From the NCBI RefSeq assembly GCF_030696805.1, contig NZ_JAUYRO010000052.1:1-60417 (forward strand): 60,417 nt of DNA, given 5' to 3'. Each line of letters starts with the position of its first letter. Position 1 is the first letter of the stretch. This document shows, piece by piece, positions 46,370 to 55,163 of the stretch. The notes beneath the pieces are model-generated. The model had not been told where the DNA came from. It did no database searches and saw only the letters and a list, made by a program, of their open reading frames with translations. Origin of the DNA: Methyloversatilis sp. GTDB taxonomy: Bacteria; Pseudomonadota; Gammaproteobacteria; Burkholderiales; Rhodocyclaceae. A program made the translations under genes and the position numbers.

Positions 46370-48079
46370 TCAGGAAGCGGTTCCGGTTTCGTGCGCCTGG
46401 TCCATGCCGCGAAAGATCGCGCAGCGCTTGAACACGTCGAGCGTGGGCAGGCAGGCCTTGTGCTGGCAGTACTTGGCGGCCAGCTTCGCCAGTCCCTTGA
46501 TGTCGCGTCCGGTGGCGGCGGGGAACAGAACGGTGAGTTGTTCGATCAGCGCGTCGTCGATGTCGAGCGCGAACTGTGCCGCCATGACCTGCCAGATGCG
46601 CGCGCGCGCCGCATGGTCGGGCGGCGCGTACTTGATTAGCGCAATGCAGCGCGACACGATGGCTTCGTCGATGTCGTCGACGCGGTTGGTGGTCAGGAAC
46701 AGCAGGCCGTTGAAGTACTCGAGCACGCGCAGGAAGACGCCGACCACGGCGTTCATCGTGATGTTGTCGTCGCGCCGCTTGATGTAGACGTCGGCCTCGT
46801 CGATCAGCATCACCGCGCCCCAGCGCTGGGCGCGCGTGAGCACGTCCTTCAGCGCGGTTTCCATCTGCGCCACGTTCAGGCCGAGCTGGCCGGAATGCAC
46901 GCGGTACAGCGGACGGCGGATGATTTCCGAATACACCTCGGCGGTCAGCGTCTTGCCGACGCCGGCCGGTCCGGCGCACAGCACGGTGGTGCCGCCCGAC
47001 TTGCCGGCGATGATGTCGTCCATCAGTACGTCCATCTCGGCGGTCAGGATGTCGATCAGGTCGGTCTGTTCCGGCGGCAGCACCAGCTTCTGCTTCAGCG
47101 CAGGCTGGTAGGCCCAGGGCGTGATGTCGTCGACGTGCACCCACAGGTAGTGGTGCAGGTCGAGGTGGAACATCAGGATGTAGGGATGCACCGGCAACTG
47201 CGAGAACAGGCCTTCGGGCATCGCATCGCGCGAGGCGCCGACCTCTTCTTCGGCGTCGTAGCGGTTGCTCTTCGCAGCCTTGCGCAGGTACGGGCCGAGG
47301 ATGTCGCCCGGCGCGTCGAGCAGCAGCGTGCGCGCCGGCAGGATGCCTTCGTCGTTGACCAGACGCGCCGCGCCGCCGCTGGCCGACAGCACGACCACGT
47401 CCTTGCGCGTCCAGTCGGTGTCGCGGTGGCTGGCAGCCGGATCTTCGGCGTGGAAGCCGGTGCCGATGCCGGAGAACTGTTCGCCGTAGCGGCCACGCCA
47501 GTCGAAGTAGCGGCCGATGGTGTCGTCGTACGCGGCGATCAGTTCCGGCGTCTCCTTGAGGAAGCCCTTGGCGGCCAGTATTTCGCCGACCGTGCGGTCG
47601 ACCACGTCGGCACCGTAGATGCGGATGACGGCGGTTGCCAGCGTGGCCTTCACGTTGGCCTTCAGCTCGATGAACACCTTGCCGGTTTCGTCGTTGCCGG
47701 CCGGCGTGTAGTCGAGCCGGCTGACCACCCAGGGCAGCGGTCGCGTCATCTGGTTGGCGGTGAACAGCCAGCCGCGGATGGCGTCGGTCGCCAGGTGGCG
47801 CGCCAGTGCCGGCACCAGCGATTCGAGGTCGCCGGCAGCAAAGCGGCGACCGTCGCCCTCGAGCGCGCGCTGCAGCGTCGCCAGATGCGCAGCGCGCAAC
47901 TGCATGGCCGGCCCCGCCTCACTGTAGAGCTTGCCGAGAAAGCGCAGCGCATCGACCGACAGCCGCGACACCGGCACTTCGACCCGGTTGCCGAAGCGCA
48001 GCTGTTCGCGCAGCGTCGCCAGATCCGGGAAGGCGTCGATCATGCTCTCGACGTGCGGCGCATCGATCAGGACTTTCAT
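46370..48079 (-). CDS. AAA+ ATPase of the nif region
   Basis: A 569-residue protein. The N-terminal ~300 residues are of unrecognised type and form no known receiver or sigma-54-interaction domain. The C-terminal AAA+ module has Walker A GPAGVGKTLTAEV near 364-376, Walker B VMLIDEADVYIKRR near 424-437, sensor-1 LFLTTNR and the arginine-finger region EAIVSRC. It resembles MoxR/CbbX-type remodelling ATPases more than NifA-type activators (no GAFTGA loop). It sits between a pseudo-receiver gene and nifF. Remodelling of a nif protein is a guess. Confidence 0.8.
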   Translation of the reverse strand: MKVLIDAPHVESMIDAFPDLATLREQLRFGNRVEVPVSRLSVDALRFLGKLYSEAGPAMQLRAAHLATLQRALEGDGRRFAAGDLESLVPALARHLATDAIRGWLFTANQMTRPLPWVVSRLDYTPAGNDETGKVFIELKANVKATLATAVIRIYGADVVDRTVGEILAAKGFLKETPELIAAYDDTIGRYFDWRGRYGEQFSGIGTGFHAEDPAASHRDTDWTRKDVVVLSASGGAARLVNDEGILPARTLLLDAPGDILGPYLRKAAKSNRYDAEEEVGASRDAMPEGLFSQLPVHPYILMFHLDLHHYLWVHVDDITPWAYQPALKQKLVLPPEQTDLIDILTAEMDVLMDDIIAGKSGGTTVLCAGPAGVGKTLTAEVYSEIIRRPLYRVHSGQLGLNVAQMETALKDVLTRAQRWGAVMLIDEADVYIKRRDDNITMNAVVGVFLRVLEYFNGLLFLTTNRVDDIDEAIVSRCIALIKYAPPDHAARARIWQVMAAQFALDIDDALIEQLTVLFPAATGRDIKGLAKLAAKYCQHKACLPTLDVFKRCAIFRGMDQAHETGTAS

Positions 48080-48089
48080 CGCCGGGCGC

Positions 48090-48515
48090 TCAGCGCAGCA
48101 CGACCGGAATTTCGAGTGGCGTGCGACGGCCCAGCTGGGTGTCGACCTTGCGCCGCACGGTTTCCACCTTGAGCGGACGCAGCAAGGTGCTCTCGGCGCC
48201 CAGCGCCAGCGCCGCCTTGACCTCTTCGTCGTCGGCATCGCTGCACACCACGAGCATCTTCACGCCGTCCAGCCCTTGCTTCAGGCGCGTCACCACGCCA
48301 ACGCCTTCGCTCGCCAGCACGCCGGCACCGAGCAGCAGCAGGTCGGGCGGCGCGCTGCGGCCCTTGGCCAGCGCCTCGGCGCTGTCGGCCAGCACATGGG
48401 TTTCCATTTCGTCGGCCAGCATGAACTGCAGCGCCATGCTGACGACGTCGTCGTTGTCGACCACGAATACGCGCTTGTTCTCCACCGCGCGCTGGCTGTC
48501 TACGCCGATCTGCAT
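48090..48515 (-). CDS. pseudo-receiver domain protein
   Basis: A 141-residue protein with the CheY-like receiver pattern: acidic pair VVDNDDVV near residues 17-24 and ALALGAESTLLRPLK near the end. The phosphorylated Asp is replaced by Gly in PPDLLLLGAGV, and the invariant Lys is Arg (LRPLK). It therefore cannot be phosphorylated normally. The C-terminal tail TPLEIPVVLR is short with no output domain. It starts after CGGAGG, is 10 bases upstream of the AAA+ gene, and may control it by binding. Confidence 0.82.
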   Translation of the reverse strand: MQIGVDSQRAVENKRVFVVDNDDVVSMALQFMLADEMETHVLADSAEALAKGRSAPPDLLLLGAGVLASEGVGVVTRLKQGLDGVKMLVVCSDADDEEVKAALALGAESTLLRPLKVETVRRKVDTQLGRRTPLEIPVVLR

Positions 48516-48555
48516 GCTGGTTGCCTCCGTGTCGATGGGTGTCTGCCGACACATG

Positions 48556-48571
48556 AGCAAGCTTCGTTCCC
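48556..48571 (-). promoter_or_regulatory. candidate sigma-54 promoter of pseudo-receiver-AAA-nifF
   Basis: On the minus strand the site reads GGGAACGAAGCTTGCT, with GG-N10-GC spacing and a perfect TTGCT, about 41 bases before the pseudo-receiver start. It overlaps the region of an opposing candidate (48576-48592). A palindrome GTGTCTGCCGACAC lies at 48539-48552. Confidence 0.5.
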
Positions 48572-48575
48572 GTCG

Positions 48576-48592
48576 CGGCACGTCTCCTGCTT
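48576..48592 (+). promoter_or_regulatory. candidate sigma-54 promoter of the 104-residue ORF
   Basis: CGGCACGTCTCCTGCTT has GG-N10-GC spacing and departs from TGGCAC-N5-TTGCT at two positions. It ends 41 bases before the ORF at 48634 and is divergent from the previous site. Confidence 0.45.
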
Positions 48593-48633
48593 CGACACCC
48601 CTGTGTGCAATCCATCCTGACGGGAGAAGCGAA

Positions 48634-48948
48634 ATGACGATCCATGTGAAGACGACGGAAGACGGCCGCAAGGTCGAAGTGATCGACGATGCCGTGTGCC
48701 TTGACGGCAGGCCGGAGGCCACGAAGCTGGTGCCGCTGATCGAGCACCCGAACCGCCAGGCCATCCTGCGCGCGGTGCCGCAGGCCACGCACATGGCCGG
48801 GCGCATTGCGCTGACGCTGCCCGAATCGGCCATCGCGCAGGACGCCCTCAATGCGGCGAGCCGCGATTTCGACGCCAGCCCGGGCGGCATCGCACGGCGA
48901 CTGCAGGCGGCCATCTATCAGAAGGCAAAAATGGACGGTATCGAGTGA
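48634..48948 (+). CDS. nif-region small protein of unknown function
   Basis: A 104-residue protein beginning MTIHVKTTEDGRKVEVIDDA with a short beta-hairpin, followed by a helical part. It has one Cys (AVCLDG) and no known motif. GGGAGAAG precedes the ATG. It stands alone between two sigma-54-like sites, before nifE. The long open frame upstream is a shadow of the minus-strand genes. Confidence 0.75.
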   Translation: MTIHVKTTEDGRKVEVIDDAVCLDGRPEATKLVPLIEHPNRQAILRAVPQATHMAGRIALTLPESAIAQDALNAASRDFDASPGGIARRLQAAIYQKAKMDGIE

Positions 48949-49074
48949 GCCGCCGGCGCGACACCTGCCAAACCCGACAAAGCCTTGTCGCAAACCGCTC
49001 ACGGTTTGTCGGGCCGGAAGGCGTCGTGCCGCTACTGCGCTGATTCGATGGCCGCTTTGTGCGCTGCAGCGGCT

Positions 49075-49091
49075 TGGCATCATTCCTGCTG
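49075..49091 (+). promoter_or_regulatory. sigma-54 promoter of the nifENX operon
   Basis: TGGCATCATTCCTGCTG has GG-N10-GC spacing, 58 bases before nifE. The 200-base gap also has AAACCG/CGGTTT dyad symmetry near 48994-49009 but no exact TGT-N10-ACA site. Confidence 0.65.
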
Positions 49092-49148
49092 AAGTGGCTG
49101 CAGGGCCGTCGCCAGCGACGGATGCCATGACCGAATGGGAGGTGTGCA

Positions 49149-50543
49149 ATGGATGCCCGTGTATCCGCCAAGATCCAGGACGTGTTCGAAGAACCCGCCT
49201 GCGAGCACAACCAGAACAAGTCGGCCAAGGAAAAGAAGAAGGGCTGCACCAAGCAGCTGTCGCCCGGCGCGGCCGCTGGCGGCTGTGCCTTCGACGGCGC
49301 CAAGGTCGCGCTGCAGCCCATCGTCGATGTCGCCCATCTGGTGCACGGACCGATCGCCTGTGAGGGCAATTCGTGGGACAACCGCAATTCCTCGTCCAGT
49401 ACCTCGCAGCTCTACCGCACCGGCTTCACCACCGACATCAATGAACTGGACGTGATCTACGGCGGCGAGAAGCGGCTGTTCAGGTCGGTGAAGGAAATCA
49501 TCGAGAAGTACGACCCGCCGGCGGTGTTCGTCTATCAGACCTGCGTCACCGCGCTGATCGGCGACGACATCGAGGCGGTGTGCAAGCGGGCAACCGAAAA
49601 GTTCGGCAAGCCGGTGATTCCGGTGAATGCACCCGGCTTCGTCGGACCGAAGAACCTCGGCAACAAGCTCGGCGCCGAAGCGCTGCTCGACTACGTGATC
49701 GGTACCGAAGAGCCCGACTTCGTCACGCCGTACGACATCAACATCATCGGCGAATACAACCTGGCCGGGGAATTGTGGCAGATCAAGCCGCTGCTCGATG
49801 CGCTCGGCGTGCGCATCCTGTCGTGCATATCGGGTGACGGCCGCTACCGCGAGGTCGCGTACAGCCACCGCGCCAAGGCGGCGATGATGGTGTGCTCGAA
49901 GTCGATGATCAACATCGCGCGCAAGATGGAAGAGCGCTACGACATTCCGTTCTTCGAAGGCTCGTTCTACGGCATCGGCGACATGTCGGAAACGCTGCGC
50001 GAGATCGCGCGACTGCTGGTCGAAAAGGGCGCGCCGGAAGAACTGAAGGCGCGCACCGAAGCGCTGATCGCGGTCGAGGAAAGGCGCGCCTTCGAACGCA
50101 TCGCGGCGTATCGCCCGCGGCTCGAAGGCAAGAAGGTGCTGCTGATCACCGGCGGCGTGAAGAGCTGGTCGGTGGTCGCCGCGCTGCAGGAAGCCGGGCT
50201 GGAAATCGTCGGCACCAGCGTCAAGAAGTCGACCAAGGAAGACAAGGAAAAGATCAAGGAGCTCATGGGCCAGGACGCCCACATGATCGACGACATGACG
50301 CCGCGCGAAATGTACGCGATGCTCAAGGACGCCAAGGCCGACATCATGCTGTCCGGCGGCCGCAGCCAGTTCATCGCGCTCAAGGCCAAGATGCCCTGGC
50401 TGGACATCAACCAGGAACGCCACCACGCCTACGCCGGTTACGAAGGCATGGTCGATCTGGTGCGCGAAATCGACAAGGCGCTGTACAACCCGATCTGGGA
50501 ACAGGTGCGCCGGCCGGCGCCCTGGGACGTGGTCGCCGCCTGA
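49149..50543 (+). CDS. nifE: FeMo-cofactor scaffold protein NifE
   Basis: The 464-residue NifE subunit of the NifEN scaffold on which NifB-co matures. NifD-like Cys are in AAGGCAFDGAKV, GPIACEGNSWD and [17 protein letters not shown]. The Cys-rich N-terminus PACEHNQNK and KKGCTKQLSPG match NifE. It is the first gene of nifENX, 10 bases before nifN. Confidence 0.97.
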   Translation: MDARVSAKIQDVFEEPACEHNQNKSAKEKKKGCTKQLSPGAAAGGCAFDGAKVALQPIVDVAHLVHGPIACEGNSWDNRNSSSSTSQLYRTGFTTDINELDVIYGGEKRLFRSVKEIIEKYDPPAVFVYQTCVTALIGDDIEAVCKRATEKFGKPVIPVNAPGFVGPKNLGNKLGAEALLDYVIGTEEPDFVTPYDINIIGEYNLAGELWQIKPLLDALGVRILSCISGDGRYREVAYSHRAKAAMMVCSKSMINIARKMEERYDIPFFEGSFYGIGDMSETLREIARLLVEKGAPEELKARTEALIAVEERRAFERIAAYRPRLEGKKVLLITGGVKSWSVVAALQEAGLEIVGTSVKKSTKEDKEKIKELMGQDAHMIDDMTPREMYAMLKDAKADIMLSGGRSQFIALKAKMPWLDINQERHHAYAGYEGMVDLVREIDKALYNPIWEQVRRPAPWDVVAA

Positions 50544-50553
50544 GGATCGCGCC

Positions 50554-51999
50554 ATGGCTACCGTCATCGATTCGAAGAAGGCCTGTACGGTCAATCCGCT
50601 GAAGATGAGCCAGCCGCTCGGGGCGTGCTACGCCTTCATGGGCCTGGACAACTGCATGCCCATGATGCACGGCTCGCAGGGCTGTACCTCGTTCGGACTG
50701 GTGCTGCTGGTGCGCCACTTCAAGGAGGCGATCCCGATGCAGACCACGGCGATGAACGAGGTGAGCACCATCCTCGGCGGCCTGGACAACATCGAACAGG
50801 CCGTCCTCAACATCAAGAAGCGCGCCAATCCGTCGCTGATCGCCATCGCCTCGACCGGACTCACCGAAACCAAGGGTGACGACGTCGACGGCTACCTGAA
50901 CCTGATCCGCAAGAAGCACGGCGAAACGCTGGTTGGCACCGACATCGTCTACGTGTCGACGCCGGATTACGTCGGCGCCTTCGAGGACGGCTGGGGCAAG
51001 GCCGTGCTGGCCGTGGTCGATGCCTTCGCCCAGCCGTGCGAAGTGCGCGACGACCACCTGGTGAACCTGCTGCCGGGCGCCCACCTGACGCCGGCCGACA
51101 TCGACGAACTGCGCGAAATGATCGAGGCCTTCGGCCTGCAGGCGCGCGTGCTGCCCGACATATCGGGCTCGATGGATGGCCACATTCCGGACAACTTCAC
51201 GCCGACCACGCTCGGTGGCACCACGCCCGACGCGCTGCGCCAGTTGGGCGCGGCCAAGGCCACGCTGGCCATCGGCGCGCGCATGGACGCCGCCGCCGCG
51301 GCGATCGAAGAACGTTGCGGCGTGCCCTTCCGCGTGTTCGACCGGCTGACCGGGCTGGCCGCGGTCGACGACTTCCTGCAATACCTGTCGGAGCTGTCGG
51401 GCCGGCCGGTGCCGCACAAATACCGGCGCCAGCGCAGCCAGCTGCAGGACGTGATGCTCGACGCCCACTTCTGGGTCGGCAGCAAGAACATGGCCTTCGC
51501 CGCCGAACCCGACCTGCTCTACGCGCTGACGACCACCGCCGCCGAAATGGGGGCGCACGTGGTGGCCGCGGTCACCACGACGCACTCGCGCGTGCTCGAA
51601 GGCGTGCCCTGCGTCGAAGTGCTGGTGGGCGACCTCGAAGACCTCGAAATCCGCGCCAAGGCGGGCGGCGCGCAACTGCTGATCACCCATTCGCACGGTC
51701 GCCAGGCGGCCGAACGGCTCGGCGTGCCGCTGCACCGTGTCGGCATTCCGATGTTCGACCGCCTGGGCGCCGCCCACATGCTGATGGTGGGCTACCGCGG
51801 CACACGCGAACTGATCAACGGCTGGGCCAACATCTTCCTCGCCGACGAACACCAGAACACGCCGCAGGACTGGCCGCTGCCGGAAGAGAGCCGGCGCGCG
51901 GCCAGCGGCGCACACGCCACATCGTGCAGTACCGGTGGATGTGGCGGCAGCAGTGCCACCCCGGCAGACGATGTCGTACCCGATGCGGTCGGCGCCTGA
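50554..51999 (+). CDS. nifN: FeMo-cofactor scaffold protein NifN
   Basis: The 481-residue NifN subunit, partner of NifE, with NifK-like QPLGACYAFMGLDNCMP and HGSQGCTSFGLVLLVRHFKE blocks and a SGSMDGHIPDNF segment. The tail after residue 445 is Cys/Gly/Ser-rich (SCSTGGCGGSSATPAD) and is longer than the core needs; it may bind metal. It is followed 32 bases later by nifX. Confidence 0.96.
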   Translation: MATVIDSKKACTVNPLKMSQPLGACYAFMGLDNCMPMMHGSQGCTSFGLVLLVRHFKEAIPMQTTAMNEVSTILGGLDNIEQAVLNIKKRANPSLIAIASTGLTETKGDDVDGYLNLIRKKHGETLVGTDIVYVSTPDYVGAFEDGWGKAVLAVVDAFAQPCEVRDDHLVNLLPGAHLTPADIDELREMIEAFGLQARVLPDISGSMDGHIPDNFTPTTLGGTTPDALRQLGAAKATLAIGARMDAAAAAIEERCGVPFRVFDRLTGLAAVDDFLQYLSELSGRPVPHKYRRQRSQLQDVMLDAHFWVGSKNMAFAAEPDLLYALTTTAAEMGAHVVAAVTTTHSRVLEGVPCVEVLVGDLEDLEIRAKAGGAQLLITHSHGRQAAERLGVPLHRVGIPMFDRLGAAHMLMVGYRGTRELINGWANIFLADEHQNTPQDWPLPEESRRAASGAHATSCSTGGCGGSSATPADDVVPDAVGA

Positions 52000-52031
52000 C
52001 ACCGATCATCGACCGAAACCTTGAGGAGCAG

Positions 52032-52451
52032 ATGATGATGAAGATCGCCTTCGCCACCCAGGACAAGCAGTGCGTCGACGCGCACTTCGGCTGGGCCAAA
52101 CACCTCGCGGTGTACGAGATCGACCGCGACGGCTACCACTTTCTCGAAAGTTTCGACTTCGGCGGCAAGCTCGACGAGGACGGCGACGAGGACAAGCTCG
52201 CGCCCAAGCTGGAAGCGATCAAGGACGTCGCCATCGTCTATGTCGCCGCCATCGGCGGCTCGGCGGCGGCGCGCGTGGTGGCCAGCAAGATCCACCCGAT
52301 CAAGGTGAACCAGCCGGAACCCATCATGGACATTCTGGACAAGTTGCAGGAAGTGCTGCGCGGTACGCCGCCGCCGTGGCTGCGCAAGGCACTGGACAAG
52401 GACGCGCGGCGCGATTTCGATTTTGAAGACGAGGCTGAACAAAATGGCTGA
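52032..52451 (+). CDS. nifX: nitrogenase cofactor carrier NifX
   Basis: A 139-residue NifX-domain protein ([40 protein letters not shown]) that holds FeMo-co precursors between NifB and NifEN. Three in-frame ATGs begin it; AGGAG precedes the first. The C-terminus is charged. It overlaps the DUF269 gene by 8 bases. Confidence 0.95.
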   Translation: MMMKIAFATQDKQCVDAHFGWAKHLAVYEIDRDGYHFLESFDFGGKLDEDGDEDKLAPKLEAIKDVAIVYVAAIGGSAAARVVASKIHPIKVNQPEPIMDILDKLQEVLRGTPPPWLRKALDKDARRDFDFEDEAEQNG

Positions 52452-52920
52452 AACCCTGGACATCACCGCCGAAGACAGTGCGGCACTGGCAACCCCCTTC
52501 CTGAGCGAGCTGATCAAGCAGTTCCGCGCGCAGGACATGCACGGCGCGTGGGAAGGCAAGAGCGATGCGCAACTGCTCGAACCCTACATCCTGAGCGCCG
52601 AGGCGCGCCGCGCGCTGCCGCTGATGGGCGATCCGGACCCGGAAACGCTGTGGCGCATCGAGCTGTTCTTCAACGCCGTGGGGCTCACCATCGAACGCGA
52701 AACCAAGGTCATGGTGACGCCGATGATGAAAATGTCGCACGAGGGCTTCGGCCGCATGGTGCTGATCGCCGGTCGCCTGATCGCGGTGAACAAGCAGTTG
52801 CGCGACGCGCATCGATTCGGCTTCCCCAGCTACGCCAAGCTGGCCGAGGCGGGGCAGAAGTTCGTCGAAGAGGGCGTCGGCATGGTGACCAAGTACAACG
52901 AAGTCGCCAACTGGGGTTGA
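52444..52920 (+). CDS. NifX-associated nitrogen fixation protein (DUF269)
   Basis: A 158-residue helical protein of the DUF269 family that almost always follows nifX. Typical blocks are [40 protein letters not shown] and [20 protein letters not shown]. Start [11 protein letters not shown]. Precise function is unknown. It is 10 bases upstream of the CCE_0567-type gene. Confidence 0.93.
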   Translation: MAETLDITAEDSAALATPFLSELIKQFRAQDMHGAWEGKSDAQLLEPYILSAEARRALPLMGDPDPETLWRIELFFNAVGLTIERETKVMVTPMMKMSHEGFGRMVLIAGRLIAVNKQLRDAHRFGFPSYAKLAEAGQKFVEEGVGMVTKYNEVANWG

Positions 52921-52930
52921 GGAGCGCGCC

Positions 52931-53128
52931 ATGGCAGACATCGACACCTTGAAGGCTGAAGTGAAGAAGCTCAACGCGCGGGCGACCCAGGCCAAGATGG
53001 ATCTGCACGATCTGTCGGAAGACCTGCCGACCAACTGGGAAAAGATCCTCGACGTGGCGCAGACGGCTTATGACGCGCACCAGTCGCTGATGGCTGCGCG
53101 CAAGGATCTGGCCGCCGCGACGGCCTGA
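52931..53128 (+). CDS. CCE_0567-family metalloprotein (DUF683)
   Basis: A 65-residue, two-helix coiled-coil protein (DIDTLKAEVKKLNARATQAK, MDLHDLSEDLPTNWEKIL) typical of the small CCE_0567 family that co-occurs with nifX-DUF269. The family member studied binds metal at a dimer or tetramer interface. A 117-base spacer with no visible gene separates it from fdxB. Confidence 0.9.
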   Translation: MADIDTLKAEVKKLNARATQAKMDLHDLSEDLPTNWEKILDVAQTAYDAHQSLMAARKDLAAATA

Positions 53129-53245
53129 GCACGAACTGTCCTGTCCGTCGCGACGGCCCCGGCCATCGCGACACCACCCGGGGCCTGTCCGCATGCGTGA
53201 CCGACATCGCGCTGCCGGACAACCCTCCTGATCGAAGGAAGCATC

Positions 53246-53554
53246 ATGGCCACCTTTTCCGTCACGCTGCCCAGCGGCGAAATCTGGACCCCCAAATTCG
53301 TCAGCAAGCTGAACCAGGACAACTGCATCGGCTGTGCGCGCTGCGTCAAGGTGTGCGCCAACAACGTGCTGGCGCTGGCCGGCATGACCGAGGACGGTGA
53401 CCTGATCGTGGTCGATCCCGAGAACGACGATGACGACGACGAGTACGAAAGAAAGGTCATGACGATCGGGACGCAGGCCAACTGCATCGGCTGTCAGGCC
53501 TGTTCGAAGGTGTGCCCGAAGAAGTGCTACACGCACGAGCCGGCCGAAGTCTAG
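53246..53554 (+). CDS. fdxB: nif-specific ferredoxin III FdxB
   Basis: A 102-residue 2[4Fe-4S] ferredoxin with Cys27-x2-Cys30-x2-Cys33-x3-Cys37 and Cys80-x2-Cys83-x2-Cys86-x3-Cys90. The acidic segment of Asp/Glu (about 58-68) between the clusters is typical of FdxB. It probably acts in cofactor maturation or electron supply and is 31 bases upstream of nifQ. Confidence 0.95.
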   Translation: MATFSVTLPSGEIWTPKFVSKLNQDNCIGCARCVKVCANNVLALAGMTEDGDLIVVDPENDDDDDEYERKVMTIGTQANCIGCQACSKVCPKKCYTHEPAEV

Positions 53555-53585
53555 ATACGGCGGCCGACGCATCCCGGAGACCGAC

Positions 53586-54197
53586 ATGGACACTCGCACC
53601 GAATCGCTCGAAGACCGTGCCTTATCCGGAAAGCGACCCGGCGCCGTCAGCTTCCGCAGTCTGCTGATGCGCCTCGCACGCAATCCGGAAAGCCGGCTGG
53701 CGCACGCACTGGCCGGCGTGATCGGCCAGCGCTGGCGACTGCATGGCCTGCACCGTCTGCCGCTGTATGGCCTCGACACTGCGACCACACGACGACTGCT
53801 GGCGCAGCACTTTCCCGGAGCGGAATGGCTGCCGGACCTGTGGCTCGACACGCCGGAAGACTTCGTCGAAGCCATCGAAATCGACGACGTGGTGACGCTG
53901 CTGGCGGATCACCGCACGCAGGCCGACGAAGACAATCTGTGGCTCGCCCACGCGGTCGCCACCGCCTGTGTCGGCGCCGATCACCTGTGGCAGGACATGG
54001 ACCTGCCGGACCGCAGCATGCTGTCCGCACTCATGCATGACCTTTTCACCTCGCTGGCGGTGCGCAACACGCAGGACATGAAGTGGAAGAAATTCCTCTA
54101 CCTGCAGCTGTGCGAACGCGCCGATATCCGCGTCTGCAAGTCGCCCAGCTGCGGCGCGTGCAGTGACTACGTCGCCTGCTTCGGCCCGGAAGAGTAA
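53586..54197 (+). CDS. nifQ: molybdenum donor protein NifQ
   Basis: A 203-residue NifQ, a Mo-Fe-S carrier that supplies molybdenum to NifEN/NifH. The signature Cys-x4-Cys-x2-Cys-x5-Cys is at residues 184-198 (CKSPSCGACSDYVAC). It is the last gene of the nifENX operon; the repeat array begins 61 bases after its stop. Confidence 0.94.
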   Translation: MDTRTESLEDRALSGKRPGAVSFRSLLMRLARNPESRLAHALAGVIGQRWRLHGLHRLPLYGLDTATTRRLLAQHFPGAEWLPDLWLDTPEDFVEAIEIDDVVTLLADHRTQADEDNLWLAHAVATACVGADHLWQDMDLPDRSMLSALMHDLFTSLAVRNTQDMKWKKFLYLQLCERADIRVCKSPSCGACSDYVACFGPEE

Positions 54198-54258
54198 GCA
54201 CGGACGACGTCGGTCACCGGTTCCGGCTCGCCTGGACCTGCGGGTTCGCTACGGCGCT

Positions 54259-54557
54259 TGTTGGGCATCGCCTTCGGCTCACCCCAACCTACGGGGTCGT
54301 GACGCGGGGCGGGTGTCCGGATCGGCTTCGGATCGTCCCCGATCTTTGGGTTCGTGACTTTTGTCTGTTGGGCATCGCCTTCGGCTCACCCCAACCTACG
54401 GGGTCGTGACGCGGGGCGGGTGTCCGGGGATCGGCTTCGGATCGTCCCCGATCTTTGGGTTCGTGACTTGTGTCTGTTGGGCATCGCCTTCGGCTCACCC
54501 CAACCTACGGGGTCGTCATGCCTTTGTAGGTTGGGGTAAGCGCAGCGATGCCCAACA
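54259..54557. repeat. tandem REP array of the GCCTTCGGC loop type
   Basis: Three reverse copies with the CGCCTTCGGC loop (54259-54292, 54366-54399, 54475-54508) are spaced 107 and 109 bases apart. They are joined by a nearly identical spacer (GTGACGCGGGGCGGGTGTCC, then GATCGTCCCCGATCTTTG), making a 107-109-bp tandem unit. A forward copy of the GCGCAGC loop type closes the array (54526-54557). The gap 54198-54566 has no gene. Confidence 0.87.
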
Positions 54558-54566
54558 GGCCGCCCG

Positions 54567-54806
54567 TCACTTGCGCCGCGTTCTGGCCTGGTCGCTCGCG
54601 GAGTAGTTGCTGAAGTGTCCTTCCCGCGCCGCGGCGGCGCGGCCGGCAGAAATGATGTCTTTGCTGCGGCCGGGGGCTTGCGGTGCCGACAGCAGCTTGT
54701 CCACCTGATCACTGCCACACCCCGGACAGGTGATCGGCGTGTCGCCGCGAACCAGCCGTTCGAAGTTGATTTCGCATTTGCGGCAGTGAAAGTCATGAAG
54801 CGGCAT
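54567..54806 (-). CDS. FmdB-type zinc-ribbon protein
   Basis: A 79-residue small protein with an FmdB-like zinc ribbon at residues 1-42 (CRKCEINFE and CPGCGSDQ), then a disordered basic tail ending DQARTRRK. FmdB-family ribbons are often called regulatory, but function is unproven. It is convergent with nifQ across the repeat array. Confidence 0.82.
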   Translation of the reverse strand: MPLHDFHCRKCEINFERLVRGDTPITCPGCGSDQVDKLLSAPQAPGRSKDIISAGRAAAAREGHFSNYSASDQARTRRK

Positions 54807-55163
54807 CGCGGTGATCTCCCTGGTGAATCTGCCTGACGTATCTTCCTGCTGACAAGCAAGAACAGGTCCTGGACTCGCTTACCCGGGATTTTGTCTTTGC
54901 GCACGGCTGTTGCGCGGACACCTGTCGAATGCGGCTGCGGTCCGTCGTGCTTCTGCATCGTGCGCCGACCGCGATGCGCCGCTCAGTGAAGTGCGACTGG
55001 CCCGGAACATGCACGACGACAGGCAGCGCTCCATCGCACGCACTGCAGAAACAAACATGACACCGCTCGCCGACAATCCCGACAGGCATCAGGGACGAGA
55101 CCCGATGCACATCGCCTCGCACCGGCACGGTGCTGGTCCTGGCACAGTGGGGCGGGCTGACGC
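54807..55163. other. 357-base gap with no convincing gene
   Basis: Only a poor 85-codon frame exists. A sequence with GG-N10-GC spacing (TGGCCCGGAACATGCAC, 54998-55014) is present but lacks the TTGC core and a NifA site, so I do not call a promoter. Nothing else is seen. Confidence 0.5.

Noticed and set aside
54998-55014. Sigma-54-like site before the acetyltransferase gene
   Set aside because: The -12 part is ATGCA, there is no NifA site, and the downstream genes have no nif link; GG-N10-GC alone is frequent in GC-rich DNA.
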